NCBI GenBank assembly: GCA_964440655.1
Contig: CAYTTA010000015.1
Location: 1 to 42,381, forward strand
Length of the DNA stretch: 42,381 nucleotides
Direction: 5' to 3'
Source of the DNA: CAYTTA01 sp964440655
GTDB taxonomy: Bacteria > Bacteroidota > Rhodothermia > Balneolales > Balneolaceae
The translations under genes and the position numbers were made by a program. The notes beneath the pieces are model-generated. The model was not told the origin of the DNA and did not search any database. It was given only the letters and a program-made list of their open reading frames with translations. Below are positions 34,807 to 42,381 of the stretch, in pieces (within the stretch, counting starts at the first letter, position 1; every line of letters begins with the position of its first letter).

Positions 34807-35157
34807 ATGATCAATTTTCACACCATCACACTGGAAGCTCAGGAACTCTACGATGCCGAAACGGGGATGCCCTACTCGGTAACGTTTCACAATCCGGTCG
34901 AAATGCTCTTCAGCAAGGTCCGGAACATCGAATTCAGCGAGGGAGACAGTGCCGACGTTCTTCTGACCGACGGTTCGCGTTATCTTATCATCCTTGAAAA
35001 CGAGAAGTGGTCCAGCAGTCAGCTTGTCTCACGAGATGAGGAGGAAGGAGACCCCTCCAGAGTGGAACTGGTCTCCCTTTATGGTCCCTACGATCTGCTT
35101 GAAGATGCACTGACCGACCTGGTCTCCAAGAGAAATTACCTCTCATCCGTGAACTGA
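34807..35157 (+). CDS. Hypothetical acidic protein, 116 aa
   Basis: Not recognised. No signal peptide or membrane helix. The protein is acidic and alternates predicted beta-strands with charged turns; a helical C-terminus LLEDALTDLVSKR ends it. It begins with MINFHTITLEAQELYDAETG. Codon use is like its neighbours. It lies 208 nt after ku and convergent with the TonB-domain remnant (14 nt gap). A possible -7 box is at 34730. Confidence 0.55.
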   Translation: MINFHTITLEAQELYDAETGMPYSVTFHNPVEMLFSKVRNIEFSEGDSADVLLTDGSRYLIILENEKWSSSQLVSRDEEEGDPSRVELVSLYGPYDLLEDALTDLVSKRNYLSSVN

Positions 35158-35171
35158 CCGGAGTGTCCGGG

Positions 35172-35994
35172 CTATCCATTTTCCCCCGGCTCACTCAACC
35201 GGAAGATGATGGGCAGCGAGTACAGAACCGGTACAGGTTCTCCTCGCTGTTTTCCCGGCTTGACACGGGCATGCCGGACCGCTTCGATAGCGGCCTCATC
35301 GCACCCTCCGCCGATCCCCCGAATGATTTTCGGATTTTCAACATCTCCGTTCCTGTTTACGATGAACTGGACATAGACGCGCCCCTCGATCCCCATGTCG
35401 ATGGCTTCTTGCGGATAATGGATCTCTTGCTGAATCGATTCGAGGCCGTCGATCAGCTCGGGCATCTCTTCCGCGACGACAAAATAATCGTGGGCGGCGG
35501 AGAGCCAGTTTCCGGTTCTCTTCTGAAAGAGTGTCAAGGGAGAGAAGCTGGCGGAGGGTCTCTTTCCGGCAAAGAGCTCCAAGCTGCATCAATTGCCGGA
35601 GAAAGAGTGCCGCCAGCACCATCACACCGCCCGCCCAGATTGCAGCACCTGCAAGGAACAGCCCCGAAGAGGAGAGGGACTCTCTCAGATCGGAAGTGGC
35701 AAGGGTGATTTCCAGCGGCGGAGAGAGGACGATGAATTTGAGTGTTTCGGTGCTGTAGGCTTCAGCGCTGAAGAGTCCGGTGGTCTGATACAGGACGATG
35801 GAGAGAAGAACACCTCCCGGCAGCGAGGCAAGCAGGGCAAGGCGGCCCCGGTACTGCACCTCGACTTCGCGCACCCGCCATCTTGCCAGCAAGAGAAGGC
35901 CGCCTGCAAGCAGTGTCCAGATCAGGAGCGGGAGCCAGATCAGGGAAATAATCTCTTCAGTGAAGCCGGCTGTGGAATGCAGACGGGGATTCAT
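35172..35994 (-). pseudogene. BlaR1/M56-like membrane protein fused to TonB C-terminal domain, broken by a frameshift
   Basis: From the ATG at 35994 one frame gives three to four membrane helices (about residues 15-40, 52-72, 110-135), as in M56/BlaR-type sensors. A different frame from about 35550 down to 35172 gives a TonB C-terminal domain: EEMPELIDGL, IEGRVYVQFIVNRNGDV and GIGGGCDEAAIEAVRHARVKPGKQRGEP. Each half is good in its own frame, and the frames differ by one base, so the fusion requires a shift within about 35500-35560. A fused membrane-anchored TonB protein is known in related groups. It could be decay, a sequencing error or, less likely, programmed frameshifting. Confidence 0.6.
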
Positions 35995-35995
35995 G

Positions 35996-36154
35996 CTACT
36001 CCTCCATACGATCTATGATCCTGCGGATCTCATCTCGTTCCTCCGGGGAGAGGTTTTCGCCCCGGACCAGGGTCTGGACCAGCTCTTTCGGAGAGCCGTG
36101 GAATACTTTCTGGACCAGCTTGTCGACCAGATAAACCGGCAGGGCCCGGAATAA
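35996..36154 (-). pseudogene. C-terminal remnant of a BlaI/MecI-type repressor
   Basis: On the minus strand the frame reads VDKLVQKVFHGSPKELVQTL and ends with LSPEERDEIRRIIDRMEE and TAG. This matches the dimerisation region of BlaI-family repressors. The upstream DNA-binding winged helix is missing, and an in-frame TAA (36155-36157) closes the frame. It stops one base before the ATG of the BlaR/TonB-like gene, the classical blaI-blaR order. Confidence 0.6.
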
Positions 36155-36258
36155 TTAGAAGTGATGCAGAGTCGGGCTTTCAAATGGGGATGACGCCGGC
36201 GCGTGAGCATTATCCGCCGGCACAGAGATCACCCGGCACAGATCACCCGGCGCAAAGA

Positions 36259-37179
36259 TCAGTCGAGGCAGGGAACGTCCTTAAAGTCCGCGTTCCGGTC
36301 GAAGCAGCTCCTCTTCCCGTCGCGGAAAACCCATCCATAGCCGGTTTCGCCGTTCCAGTAGATATCCTCTCCATCTCCGGTCTTGATCCAGTTTTCCGGT
36401 CCCTCCATCTCGTATTCAATCGATTCAGGCTGATTCGATGCCGAGGGCTCACCGGTTCCTGGGACTCCTGCAATCCCGAACCAGGAATCAAGCCGGTAGG
36501 TTAATCGCGAAGGAGAATGAAACTCCCATTCGGATTCCAGGAGAACTCTGTTCTCGCCAGGTACAGCATCATAGTAACTCCAGCTCCCGCTCCCATCGGC
36601 CGAGATCCGGCCTTCCATAAAGAGAAGGTCAAAGGCCTCACCATCCATGTAACCCGACAAACGCAGGATCCACTCTGTGCCTCCTGAAAGAGTTCTTGCT
36701 GTAAGCCGGCAGTGGATCGTTTCGTAGCTTTGCGCGCGATAACTGCGGATGCCGATTTTCCCTGCCGCATTTTTTGAAGCTGCCTCGAATTCCCCATCAT
36801 CCCAATCACCCCAGTCATCCTCGTCGTCCTGGGCGAGCGTGTATTCCCAGACCCAGAGCCCCCCTTCCGCCACCGGCTCCGTCCCCTCCGCAGTGTCCAG
36901 GTAGATGGTGCCGAAACCGCTCAGAGCGAGCAGGTCCGCCCTGTCGCGGGCAGCCAGGAAGCCGGAATAATCCGAAACCGTATCGGCATCGGTTTCCGGA
37001 TCGAAATCCACCTCAAAATAGGAGAGAGGATCCAGGAGAAAGTGATGGATGTCCGGAAGCTCCGGAGCCCTTCCCCCCGATCCGCCGGAAGAGGGGTTGT
37101 CACGGCAGCTGGCAATGGCCGCCAGAAGCAACAGCAGAGCAGGAAGGGTGAACCGGAGTCTGGTGGTCATGTTATCCAT
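36259..37179 (-). CDS. Lipoprotein, tandem paralogue A of an unrecognised family
   Basis: A 306-aa predicted lipoprotein (start ATG at 37179; ATGs at 37170 and 37212 are alternatives). The lipobox is AIASC followed by RDNPSS. The C-terminus carries the family motif: DIYWNGETGYGW, then CFDRNADFKDVPC. Middle segments GLWVWEYTL and WSYYDAV are shared with the two neighbours. An acidic stretch DDEDDWGDWDDGE lies near residue 130. Predicted beta-rich, likely surface- or periplasm-facing. Function unknown. Confidence 0.75.
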   Translation of the reverse strand: MDNMTTRLRFTLPALLLLLAAIASCRDNPSSGGSGGRAPELPDIHHFLLDPLSYFEVDFDPETDADTVSDYSGFLAARDRADLLALSGFGTIYLDTAEGTEPVAEGGLWVWEYTLAQDDEDDWGDWDDGEFEAASKNAAGKIGIRSYRAQSYETIHCRLTARTLSGGTEWILRLSGYMDGEAFDLLFMEGRISADGSGSWSYYDAVPGENRVLLESEWEFHSPSRLTYRLDSWFGIAGVPGTGEPSASNQPESIEYEMEGPENWIKTGDGEDIYWNGETGYGWVFRDGKRSCFDRNADFKDVPCLD

Positions 37180-37281
37180 GAATGATTCGGAAAGATCTGG
37201 GATAGGGTGCAATCAACAAGGATATCAAGTCAAGTGATGAAAGGGCGCGCAGGCAGGTGTTGAACCGGTTGATGGCAACGA

Positions 37282-38154
37282 TTATTTGCCCGTCTCTTCG
37301 CATTCCCGGTTTTTGAACTCGTTGTTGCGGTCATAACAGATTTTCCCCCCTTCTTTGGTGGTGATCCATCCATGCCCTGTCTCTTCATTCCAATAGATCT
37401 CGACCCATATGTCGGTGGTGACATGATTCTCCGGGGCATTTCGGATGTACTCTATTACGCCGTGATCATCCTCATCCTCTTCATCCTTTTCTGCATAGAC
37501 CGTTTTATAGGTCATCTTCGAATCGGATTCAATCTTCCATTCGGTGACCTGCCAGGGAGTCTCAATGTCATCGATCGAATAATAGCTCCATGTCCCGATG
37601 GATCCGTCATCCGATATGAAACCCTTCATGTAGAGAGGAGCTTCATATGGTTCACCGTCCAGCATGCCGCTCAGAGAGTGGGTCCACTCTATTCCCCCCT
37701 CTACACGTCTGGCAACCAGCCTGTGGTCCAGATAATCCTCACTGGATTTACGGAAGGCTGAACCCTGTCCGGATGTACGGGCTTCATACTCCTCATATGC
37801 CTCTTCGCTTTCGCGAAATTCCCAGACCCACTCACCTTCCAGGTAAACAGGCCCCTTCGACAATACAGCCGCATCGATGAAGGTCTGCCCGGTATCGCCG
37901 AGACGGACGTATCCGATCCAGTCCTCCGCCAGGAGATATCCGGTATACTCTTCCTGCCCGGCAAGAGCATCTATGTCCAGATCGATGTAAAAGAAGTCGA
38001 GGAGATTTTCAGAAAGATGAGGTGCGATGATCGGCAGTTCGGGTGCTTCCGGCTCGTCGGGCTCTGATGAAGCGGGATCGTTGCTGCAGCTGTTGGAGGT
38101 CAGAAGGAACAGAATGGCTGCAAGGCTGAACCACATCGTTCTTGGAAAGGGCAT
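37282..38154 (-). CDS. Lipoprotein, tandem paralogue B of the same family
   Basis: A 290-aa predicted lipoprotein: signal MPFPRTMWFSLAAILFLLTS with lipobox SNSC followed by SNDPASS. It shares with A and C the order of segments: EYTGYLLA, GEWVWEFRE, YMKGFISDDG, TWSYYSID, EWKIESDSKMTY, then EIYWNEETGHGW and CYDRNNEFKNREC. A strongly acidic loop EKDEEDEDD lies in the last third. No known domain recognised. About 100 nt separates it from A, with no terminator seen between them, so B and A may share a transcript. Confidence 0.75.
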   Translation of the reverse strand: MPFPRTMWFSLAAILFLLTSNSCSNDPASSEPDEPEAPELPIIAPHLSENLLDFFYIDLDIDALAGQEEYTGYLLAEDWIGYVRLGDTGQTFIDAAVLSKGPVYLEGEWVWEFRESEEAYEEYEARTSGQGSAFRKSSEDYLDHRLVARRVEGGIEWTHSLSGMLDGEPYEAPLYMKGFISDDGSIGTWSYYSIDDIETPWQVTEWKIESDSKMTYKTVYAEKDEEDEDDHGVIEYIRNAPENHVTTDIWVEIYWNEETGHGWITTKEGGKICYDRNNEFKNRECEETGK

Positions 38155-38447
38155 ATCGGAATGGTTTTTTTGGCGCTACGTTGAATTACGTTTCTTGTGG
38201 GAAGGTGCCCCCGGTTTACATACCCACCCTGGGATGTATAGCAGACGCAATTCGCTTTATGGCGTAATATGAAGTCTGGCGGAAAGAGGGGCTATTCTGT
38301 GGCCGGCCAAAAGGTAAGAGGTTCACGCATCAACCTCTACCATTATCGGGGTCTCTGCATGCGTTATGAGAGAGGGATAGTTGGAAAGAAAAAAGGGTTC
38401 GAAACCGTTGCAGGGGCGGGCAAGTTCTGACTTCAGAAAAAAGGAAC
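38155..38447 (-). other. Intergenic/leader region upstream of paralogue B
   Basis: No gene seen; with the terminator at 38448-38477 this is a 363-bp gap between CDSs. It contains a near-perfect inverted repeat TACATaCCCA-CCC-TGGGATGTA at 38217-38238 (one bulged A) and a small palindrome ACGT-TGAATT-ACGT about 15 nt from the start of paralogue B. Neither matches a known operator that I recognise. Confidence 0.35.
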
Positions 38448-38477
38448 AAAAAAGGATCCGGCCTGGCGACCGGATCC
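38448..38477 (-). terminator. Intrinsic terminator after paralogue C
   Basis: Perfect 8-bp stem GGATCCGG (38454-38461) / CCGGATCC (38470-38477), 8-nt loop, followed on the minus strand by T6. It lies 40 nt beyond the stop of paralogue C, so C probably ends its transcript here. Confidence 0.85.
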
Positions 38478-38517
38478 TTCCGTAGAATATCGGATCGTCT
38501 GTGAAAGGGGATCGAGA

Positions 38518-39450
38518 CTATCCCACGCAGGCGGTGTTCTTGTAATCGTTGTTCCGGTCGAAGCAGGTCTTCCCATCCTCGCTGGAAACATACCATCCGT
38601 ACCCGGTCTCGTCATTCCAGTAGACTTCGATCGAATCAAAGGTGTCGCTGAAGGAGATCCAGTTTTCGGGACCGTCCCGGAGGAGTTCGATCTTGTCGAG
38701 CCCGTCATCTTCATCGTCCACAAACGTGATGGTGTAGGCCCACTTCGTATCGGACTCGATCTTCCATTCACTTTTCATGAGCGGCTGGTCCTCGACTTCG
38801 GGAGAGTAGAAGTTCCAGTACCCCTCTTTCTCATCCTCGGTGACAAACCCTTCGATCATCAGAAACTCCGAGACTACCTGATCGTCGAGTGCCCCGGTGA
38901 TGTGAAGATTCCAGACGACTCCCCCGTTTTCTGACCAGGAGGTGAGCCGGATGCTGAGGGTTTCGTTGGCTTTCGGCTGGATTTTGTACGCCTTCATCTT
39001 CGGGCCGAACCCGTAATCATCGTCTTCATCCCAGGTGAAGGAGTACTCCCATATCCACTTCCCGTTTTTAAATTCCGGCTCCTGACCATCCGCCAGGGAG
39101 AGATAGGGGAGATAACCGAAGCTGCTGAATGCAACGACAAAGGTGGTTGTGGCAGAGTAGATCTGCGCATTCAAGTAGCCGGAATACTCCTCAAAATCGA
39201 TATTCTCCTCATCATCGAATTCAAATTCAAAAAAGGAGAGATCGAGTTGCTCGAGAATGCCGCCGATCTCCGGCAGGTATGGATTATCTTCGAAATTGCC
39301 ACCATCGTCGCCACCGTTGTTATTGCCAATATCATCGGTATCGTCAATATCCGATCCTGGTGATGCAGGGTTGTCGGAACAGGCGTTGAAGGCTGCCATG
39401 AAAAACAAAAAGGCCAGGAGGCCAAACCACTTTCTGGACAAGCTGAACAT
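38518..39450 (-). CDS. Lipoprotein, tandem paralogue C of the same family
   Basis: A 310-aa predicted lipoprotein: signal ending AFNAC, then SDNPASPGSD and a Gly/Asn/Asp-rich linker. Segments shared with A and B: EEYSGYLNA, GKWIWEYSF, MIEGFVTED, WNFYSPEV, KSEWKIESDTKWAY, and the C-terminal motif EVYWNDETGYGW ... CFDRNNDYKNTAC. Acidic loops (WDEDDDYG, DDEDDG) are present. The conserved pair of cysteines around DRN could form a disulfide. Function unknown; a calcium-binding or surface role would be guesswork. Confidence 0.75.
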   Translation of the reverse strand: MFSLSRKWFGLLAFLFFMAAFNACSDNPASPGSDIDDTDDIGNNNGGDDGGNFEDNPYLPEIGGILEQLDLSFFEFEFDDEENIDFEEYSGYLNAQIYSATTTFVVAFSSFGYLPYLSLADGQEPEFKNGKWIWEYSFTWDEDDDYGFGPKMKAYKIQPKANETLSIRLTSWSENGGVVWNLHITGALDDQVVSEFLMIEGFVTEDEKEGYWNFYSPEVEDQPLMKSEWKIESDTKWAYTITFVDDEDDGLDKIELLRDGPENWISFSDTFDSIEVYWNDETGYGWYVSSEDGKTCFDRNNDYKNTACVG

Positions 39451-39486
39451 GGAGAGAGGATTGGGTTACGGTTCAGGAATGGAAAT

Positions 39487-39520
39487 GAAATGAGCGGACG
39501 TGTTTGCGGCCGCTCATTTC
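39487..39520 (-). terminator. Strong hairpin, likely terminator after the beta-barrel gene
   Basis: Perfect 11-bp stem GAAATGAGCGG (39487-39497) / CCGCTCATTTC (39510-39520). On the minus strand it ends in ATTTC, a weak U tract. It separates the OMP gene from paralogue C, whose leader it precedes. Confidence 0.6.
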
Positions 39521-39553
39521 ATGGTATTTGTTGCGACTACCGGCTACAGCAGA

Positions 39554-40051
39554 TCAGAAACGAAGCCGGACACCGGCGGTTACCTGAAGCTGCTCAAATC
39601 CGCCGAGCGTGAACTTCGGCTCTCCGAACAGGTAGACGGCTCCAAGATCGTACTCAACACCGGCACCCAGGTTCACCCCGGTATCGCTGCTGCTGAACTT
39701 GGATCCCATCACTTTAACGGAAGTCCGGGCAAAGCTGAGTCCTGCCAAGCCGTAAAGGATCAGGCCATCCTCGTTCTTGAAGAGGTAGTGGCCGTCGATG
39801 TTCAGTTCACCGGCGCTTACATCATTATCCATGAAATAGTAGGTGTAGCCTGCACCGGCACGGATCTGATCGGTGATGGTGTAGAAGCCCTGAATGGTCA
39901 GGCCCGCTTCTTCAATATCGAGGCCGTAGCTCAGGCCGATCCCGGCGGTGATATCCCCTTCCTGGGTAACCTGAGCCTGTGCGGGCTGTACGGAAGCAAC
40001 CAGAATAACGGAGAACAGGAAAGCCAGTATGGATAGAGAGGTTTTTTTCAT
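39554..40051 (-). CDS. Small outer-membrane beta-barrel protein
   Basis: A 165-aa protein: signal peptide ending near VQPAQAQ, then amphipathic beta-strands (ITAGIGLSYGL, IRAGAGYTYYF, LILYGLAGLSFA, VNLGAGVEYDL and the C-terminal LQVTAGVRLRF). It ends in a terminal Phe, the usual BAM-recognition signature. Resembles the OMP_b-brl/OmpW-like small porin class (likely eight strands). Specific function unknown. It has its own FCB-type promoter with a palindrome at 40093-40124. Confidence 0.85.
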   Translation of the reverse strand: MKKTSLSILAFLFSVILVASVQPAQAQVTQEGDITAGIGLSYGLDIEEAGLTIQGFYTITDQIRAGAGYTYYFMDNDVSAGELNIDGHYLFKNEDGLILYGLAGLSFARTSVKVMGSKFSSSDTGVNLGAGVEYDLGAVYLFGEPKFTLGGFEQLQVTAGVRLRF

Positions 40052-40092
40052 GGTTTTGAAGGTTGATTTGGATGTGTTGTTTAAGGGTAGTG

Positions 40093-40124
40093 CAAAAGTT
40101 CTATCCCTGTGTCATCGACACAAA
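40093..40124 (-). promoter_or_regulatory. FCB-type promoter of the beta-barrel gene, with embedded palindrome
   Basis: Minus strand: TTTG (40121-40124), 20-nt spacer, AACTTTTG (40093-40100; one mismatch in the -7 box). The spacer contains the palindrome TGTGTC-N3-GACACA (40108-40122), extended by ATCCC (40103-40107) / GGGAT (40126-40130). A regulator bound here would block or recruit RNA polymerase. TGTG-N7-CACA resembles CRP/FNR-type sites but is not a consensus match. Confidence 0.45.
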
Positions 40125-40538
40125 GGGGATGCATTTTGAGCAACTGTTTACCATTGAATTCTTCTGTGGCGGCTAACTGCTCGTTTTCACAGAGGGGGTC
40201 AGGCCGTCAGCAGTCTCTTTTGAAGATCCTTTTTGTAGTCAGGGTAGAATTCGAACGTCTGTTGATCCAGGCTCCGCTAATGTAACACGATTTTTTAGTC
40301 TCGCCAAAAAAATGAGATTGGAGGTATAAATCTCTTTTAAAGGGAATTGTTTACATAGCCTTGACAGTCTTCGAAACTTGTTGTTGTTCACGGAATTGCG
40401 TCTGATTTCTTCTTAACCATTCCGTCGTTCTCTTTTAAATCCGGCAGGTTTTGATATCTTTCGCTGCTTTCCGGATGTCCGGATCCGGTGCGGGACCTTC
40501 TGGTCTTGCCGGAACAACCACTGACAAACTTTTCAGTT
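40125..40538 (+). other. Intergenic region between the beta-barrel gene and the phosphatase gene
   Basis: No gene is convincing. Near the phosphatase there is a weak promoter candidate: TTTT (40433-40436), 18-nt spacer, TATCTTTC (40455-40462). A 5-bp hairpin AGATT...AATCT lies around 40315-40333. The rest shows no repeat or RNA I recognise. Confidence 0.3.
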
Positions 40539-42305
40539 ATGGCACGACAAAAATCGATTCATGCGTTTCTGCCTCTTTTCATAGCACTGTTTGCTCTGAC
40601 TTTTGGTATCACACCCTCCTGTGCTTCTTATCAGCCTGCGCAAGCCGACGCCTCACCCGCAGCGGTACAGTCAGAAGATGCAAAGGGAACTCAGGCCGGT
40701 GTGGGTGATCCTTTTCTGACCGACCCGGAATCGCGACCCGCCCTGGTTGTCGGCGTGATGGTGGATCAGCTCCGGCCCGATTATGTCTCCCGGTTCTGGG
40801 ACAAGCTGAGTGAGGGCGGATTCCGAAGACTGGTCCGGGAGGGCTTCACCTTTACCAACATGCACTACAACTACCTGCCGACGGCGACAGGGCCGGGCCA
40901 TGCCAGTGTGCATACCGGTACAACCCCCTCCAACCACGGAGTGATGGGGAACGCCTGGTATGTCCGGGATTTCGGGCGGTCGATCAACGTGATCGAAGTG
41001 GATGGGTATGAGGGTGTGGGAACAGCACCAGATTACAATGGGAACAAGTCGCCCGGCAACATGCTGACCACAACCGTGGGGGATGAACTCAGGCTCCACA
41101 CCAATTTCCGCTCAAAGGTGGTGAGTGTATCCCGAAAAGACCGGGGTGCCATCCTGCCGGGTGGCCATACCGGTGATGCCTACTGGTTTGAAGGGTCCAC
41201 CGGGAATTTCATTACCAGTACCTATTATCGTGAAGAGCTTCCGGAGTGGCTCCAGGAGTTCAATGCGCGAAGGCTCGCCTGGGACTTCCTGAGCCGACCC
41301 TGGGAGACACTTCTGCCGATCGAGGAGTATATCGAGAGCATTGAAGATGACAACCCCTACGAAACGCTTCACAGAGGGGAGGAGTCTCCCACATTTCCGC
41401 ATGATCTGCCCGGCCTGGTGGCCAACCACGGAGCCACTCCCTCCATCCTGGCTTCCACCCCCTTCGGTGATGAGCTGGTGCTGGAAGTGGCCATCGCCGC
41501 CATGGAGGGAGAGAATCTAGGCCGCCGCGGCATTACCGATATGATCAACATCTCCTTCTCCTCTACAGACGGAGTGGGTCATGCCTATGGTCCCGCTTCC
41601 ATCGAGATTCAGGATCAGATTCTCCGCCTCGACCGTTACATCGAGCGGTTGCTGAACTATCTCGATGAAAACTACGGAATGGAGAACATCCTCCTGTTCC
41701 TGACCTCCGACCACGGAGTAAGTCATGTGGTGAGCTATCTGGCGGATCAGGGGATTCCTGCCGGTCAGCTGAGATCTTCCGAGGCACTGAGCGGACTCCG
41801 GCAGTACATGACCGATACCTGGGGCGAGGATTTCTACCTGGCCTTTACCAACTTCCAGATCTATCTCGATCATGAGAAGATTGCCGCCCGGGGGCTGGAT
41901 CTGAAAGAAGTACGGCAGAAAGTGGCCGACTACATGCTTTCAATAGATCGGATTGCCGGAGCCCTCACGTACGATGATCTGCGAACCCGTGAATATACCC
42001 ATGGTGTCCGCAGATGGGTCCAGAACGGATTCAACCCGAAGCGTTCGGGGGATGTCTTTATCTGGCTGGAGCCTCATGAGACGGGCAGCTCATCTTCAAG
42101 GGGAGCGACTCACGGATCCCCCTGGGCTTATGACACGCACGCACCCGGATTCTGGATCGGTGGTCTGGTGCCGGCAGGCAGCTCTGCCGAGAGGGTGGCA
42201 ATCACGGACTTTGCACCGACTGTCTCTACCTTCTTGCAGATCCCCTTCCCCAGCGGAACGAGCGGCAGGCCGCTGAATGATCTGATGCGCAAGGGAGCCA
42301 GATAA
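40539..42305 (+). CDS. pafA: PafA-like periplasmic alkaline phosphatase (alkaline phosphatase superfamily)
   Basis: Secreted phosphomonoesterase, 588 aa. The ATG at 40539 (MARQKSIHAF) gives a signal peptide ending near SCASY; a lipobox-like SC is present, so lipid anchoring is possible. Family motifs: MVDQLRPDY (metal ligand), PTATGPGHASVHTG with the nucleophile Thr near 117, GNAWY, KDRGAILPGG (the Lys-x-Arg pair of PafA), STDGVGHAYG and TSDHGVSH (metal ligands), and DTHAPGFW (last His). All metal and catalytic residues expected are seen. It is followed by a strong terminator. Confidence 0.9.
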   Translation: MARQKSIHAFLPLFIALFALTFGITPSCASYQPAQADASPAAVQSEDAKGTQAGVGDPFLTDPESRPALVVGVMVDQLRPDYVSRFWDKLSEGGFRRLVREGFTFTNMHYNYLPTATGPGHASVHTGTTPSNHGVMGNAWYVRDFGRSINVIEVDGYEGVGTAPDYNGNKSPGNMLTTTVGDELRLHTNFRSKVVSVSRKDRGAILPGGHTGDAYWFEGSTGNFITSTYYREELPEWLQEFNARRLAWDFLSRPWETLLPIEEYIESIEDDNPYETLHRGEESPTFPHDLPGLVANHGATPSILASTPFGDELVLEVAIAAMEGENLGRRGITDMINISFSSTDGVGHAYGPASIEIQDQILRLDRYIERLLNYLDENYGMENILLFLTSDHGVSHVVSYLADQGIPAGQLRSSEALSGLRQYMTDTWGEDFYLAFTNFQIYLDHEKIAARGLDLKEVRQKVADYMLSIDRIAGALTYDDLRTREYTHGVRRWVQNGFNPKRSGDVFIWLEPHETGSSSSRGATHGSPWAYDTHAPGFWIGGLVPAGSSAERVAITDFAPTVSTFLQIPFPSGTSGRPLNDLMRKGAR

Positions 42306-42353
42306 TCTGATTATATTCTCTACGGGATTATCGAGCGTTGTTCTCGAACATGT

Positions 42354-42380
42354 AAAAGGCCGGTTTATCCGGCCTTTTTT
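42354..42380 (+). terminator. Intrinsic terminator after the phosphatase gene
   Basis: Stem AAAAGGCCGG (42354-42363) / CCGGCCTTTT (42369-42378), loop TTTAT, in a T6 tract that runs to 42380. About 50 nt after the stop codon. Confidence 0.85.
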
Positions 42381-42381
42381 G

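Overview
The window looks like chromosome from a member of the Bacteroidota/Rhodothermota/Balneolota (FCB) lineage. The evidence is the family content: DUF4293 and DUF4292 proteins, an ileS - TraR/DksA - lspA cluster, a Bacteroidota-type TraR/DksA without its zinc cysteines, a PafA-type phosphatase, a TonB C-terminal domain of the EEMPELI type, many lipoproteins, and promoter-like sites matching the FCB consensus TTTG-N19-20-TAnnTTTG. The species cannot be named from the sequence alone. Two runs of exactly 100 N (17335-17434 and 29809-29908) mark scaffold gaps of unknown true length, so this is a draft or metagenome-type assembly. It reads mostly as housekeeping chromosome, with no prophage, IS element or CRISPR array.

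Layout. 1-4.4 kb: the 3' part of a Na/phosphate symporter gene, sucC, and a divergent pyrR-pyrB pair with a good FCB promoter. 4.5-10.9 kb: a three-gene tripartite RND efflux operon (TolC-like OMF, MFP lipoprotein, RND pump). 11-15.9 kb: a DUF4293 membrane protein, an EamA permease, an MltF-like lytic transglycosylase with a structured-looking leader, a SPOR lipoprotein and an orphan ABC ATPase. 16-17.75 kb: an RNA-rich stretch with tRNA-Arg(CCT), a Pal/OmpA-like lipoprotein gene, tRNA-Ala(GGC), a 133-bp tandem array that repeats the 3' end of that tRNA, and SRP RNA (ffs).

17.75-23 kb is a run of minus-strand genes: LMW-PTP, fructosamine/ribulosamine-kinase homologue, DUF4292 lipoprotein, EnvC, a small membrane protein and a YpdA-type reductase. 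The first two form a plausible protein-deglycation module. 23.1-29.1 kb: ileS (with an altered GxHH signature), traR/dksA and lspA, facing ribBA (with a GTP-cyclohydrolase II domain lacking its zinc cysteines) and yajC.

29.3-31.1 kb is a decayed segment around the second gap: glycosyltransferase and glycoside-hydrolase-like fragments, an epimerase with a stop at codon 3, and a truncated, frameshifted SDR. It is followed by an intact two-protein NHEJ system (LigD in POL-PE-LIG order, and Ku). 34.8-36.2 kb holds a small unknown protein and the broken remains of a BlaI - BlaR/TonB regulatory pair. 36.2-39.5 kb has three tandem paralogous lipoproteins of a family I do not recognise, sharing a distinctive C-terminal motif. 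39.5-42.4 kb: a small outer-membrane beta-barrel gene whose promoter contains a palindrome, and a PafA-like periplasmic phosphatase.

Best candidates for something undescribed: the tRNA-3'-end tandem array, the tandem lipoprotein family, the structured mltF leader, and the palindromic site in the beta-barrel promoter. Most other notable points are unusual features of known families.
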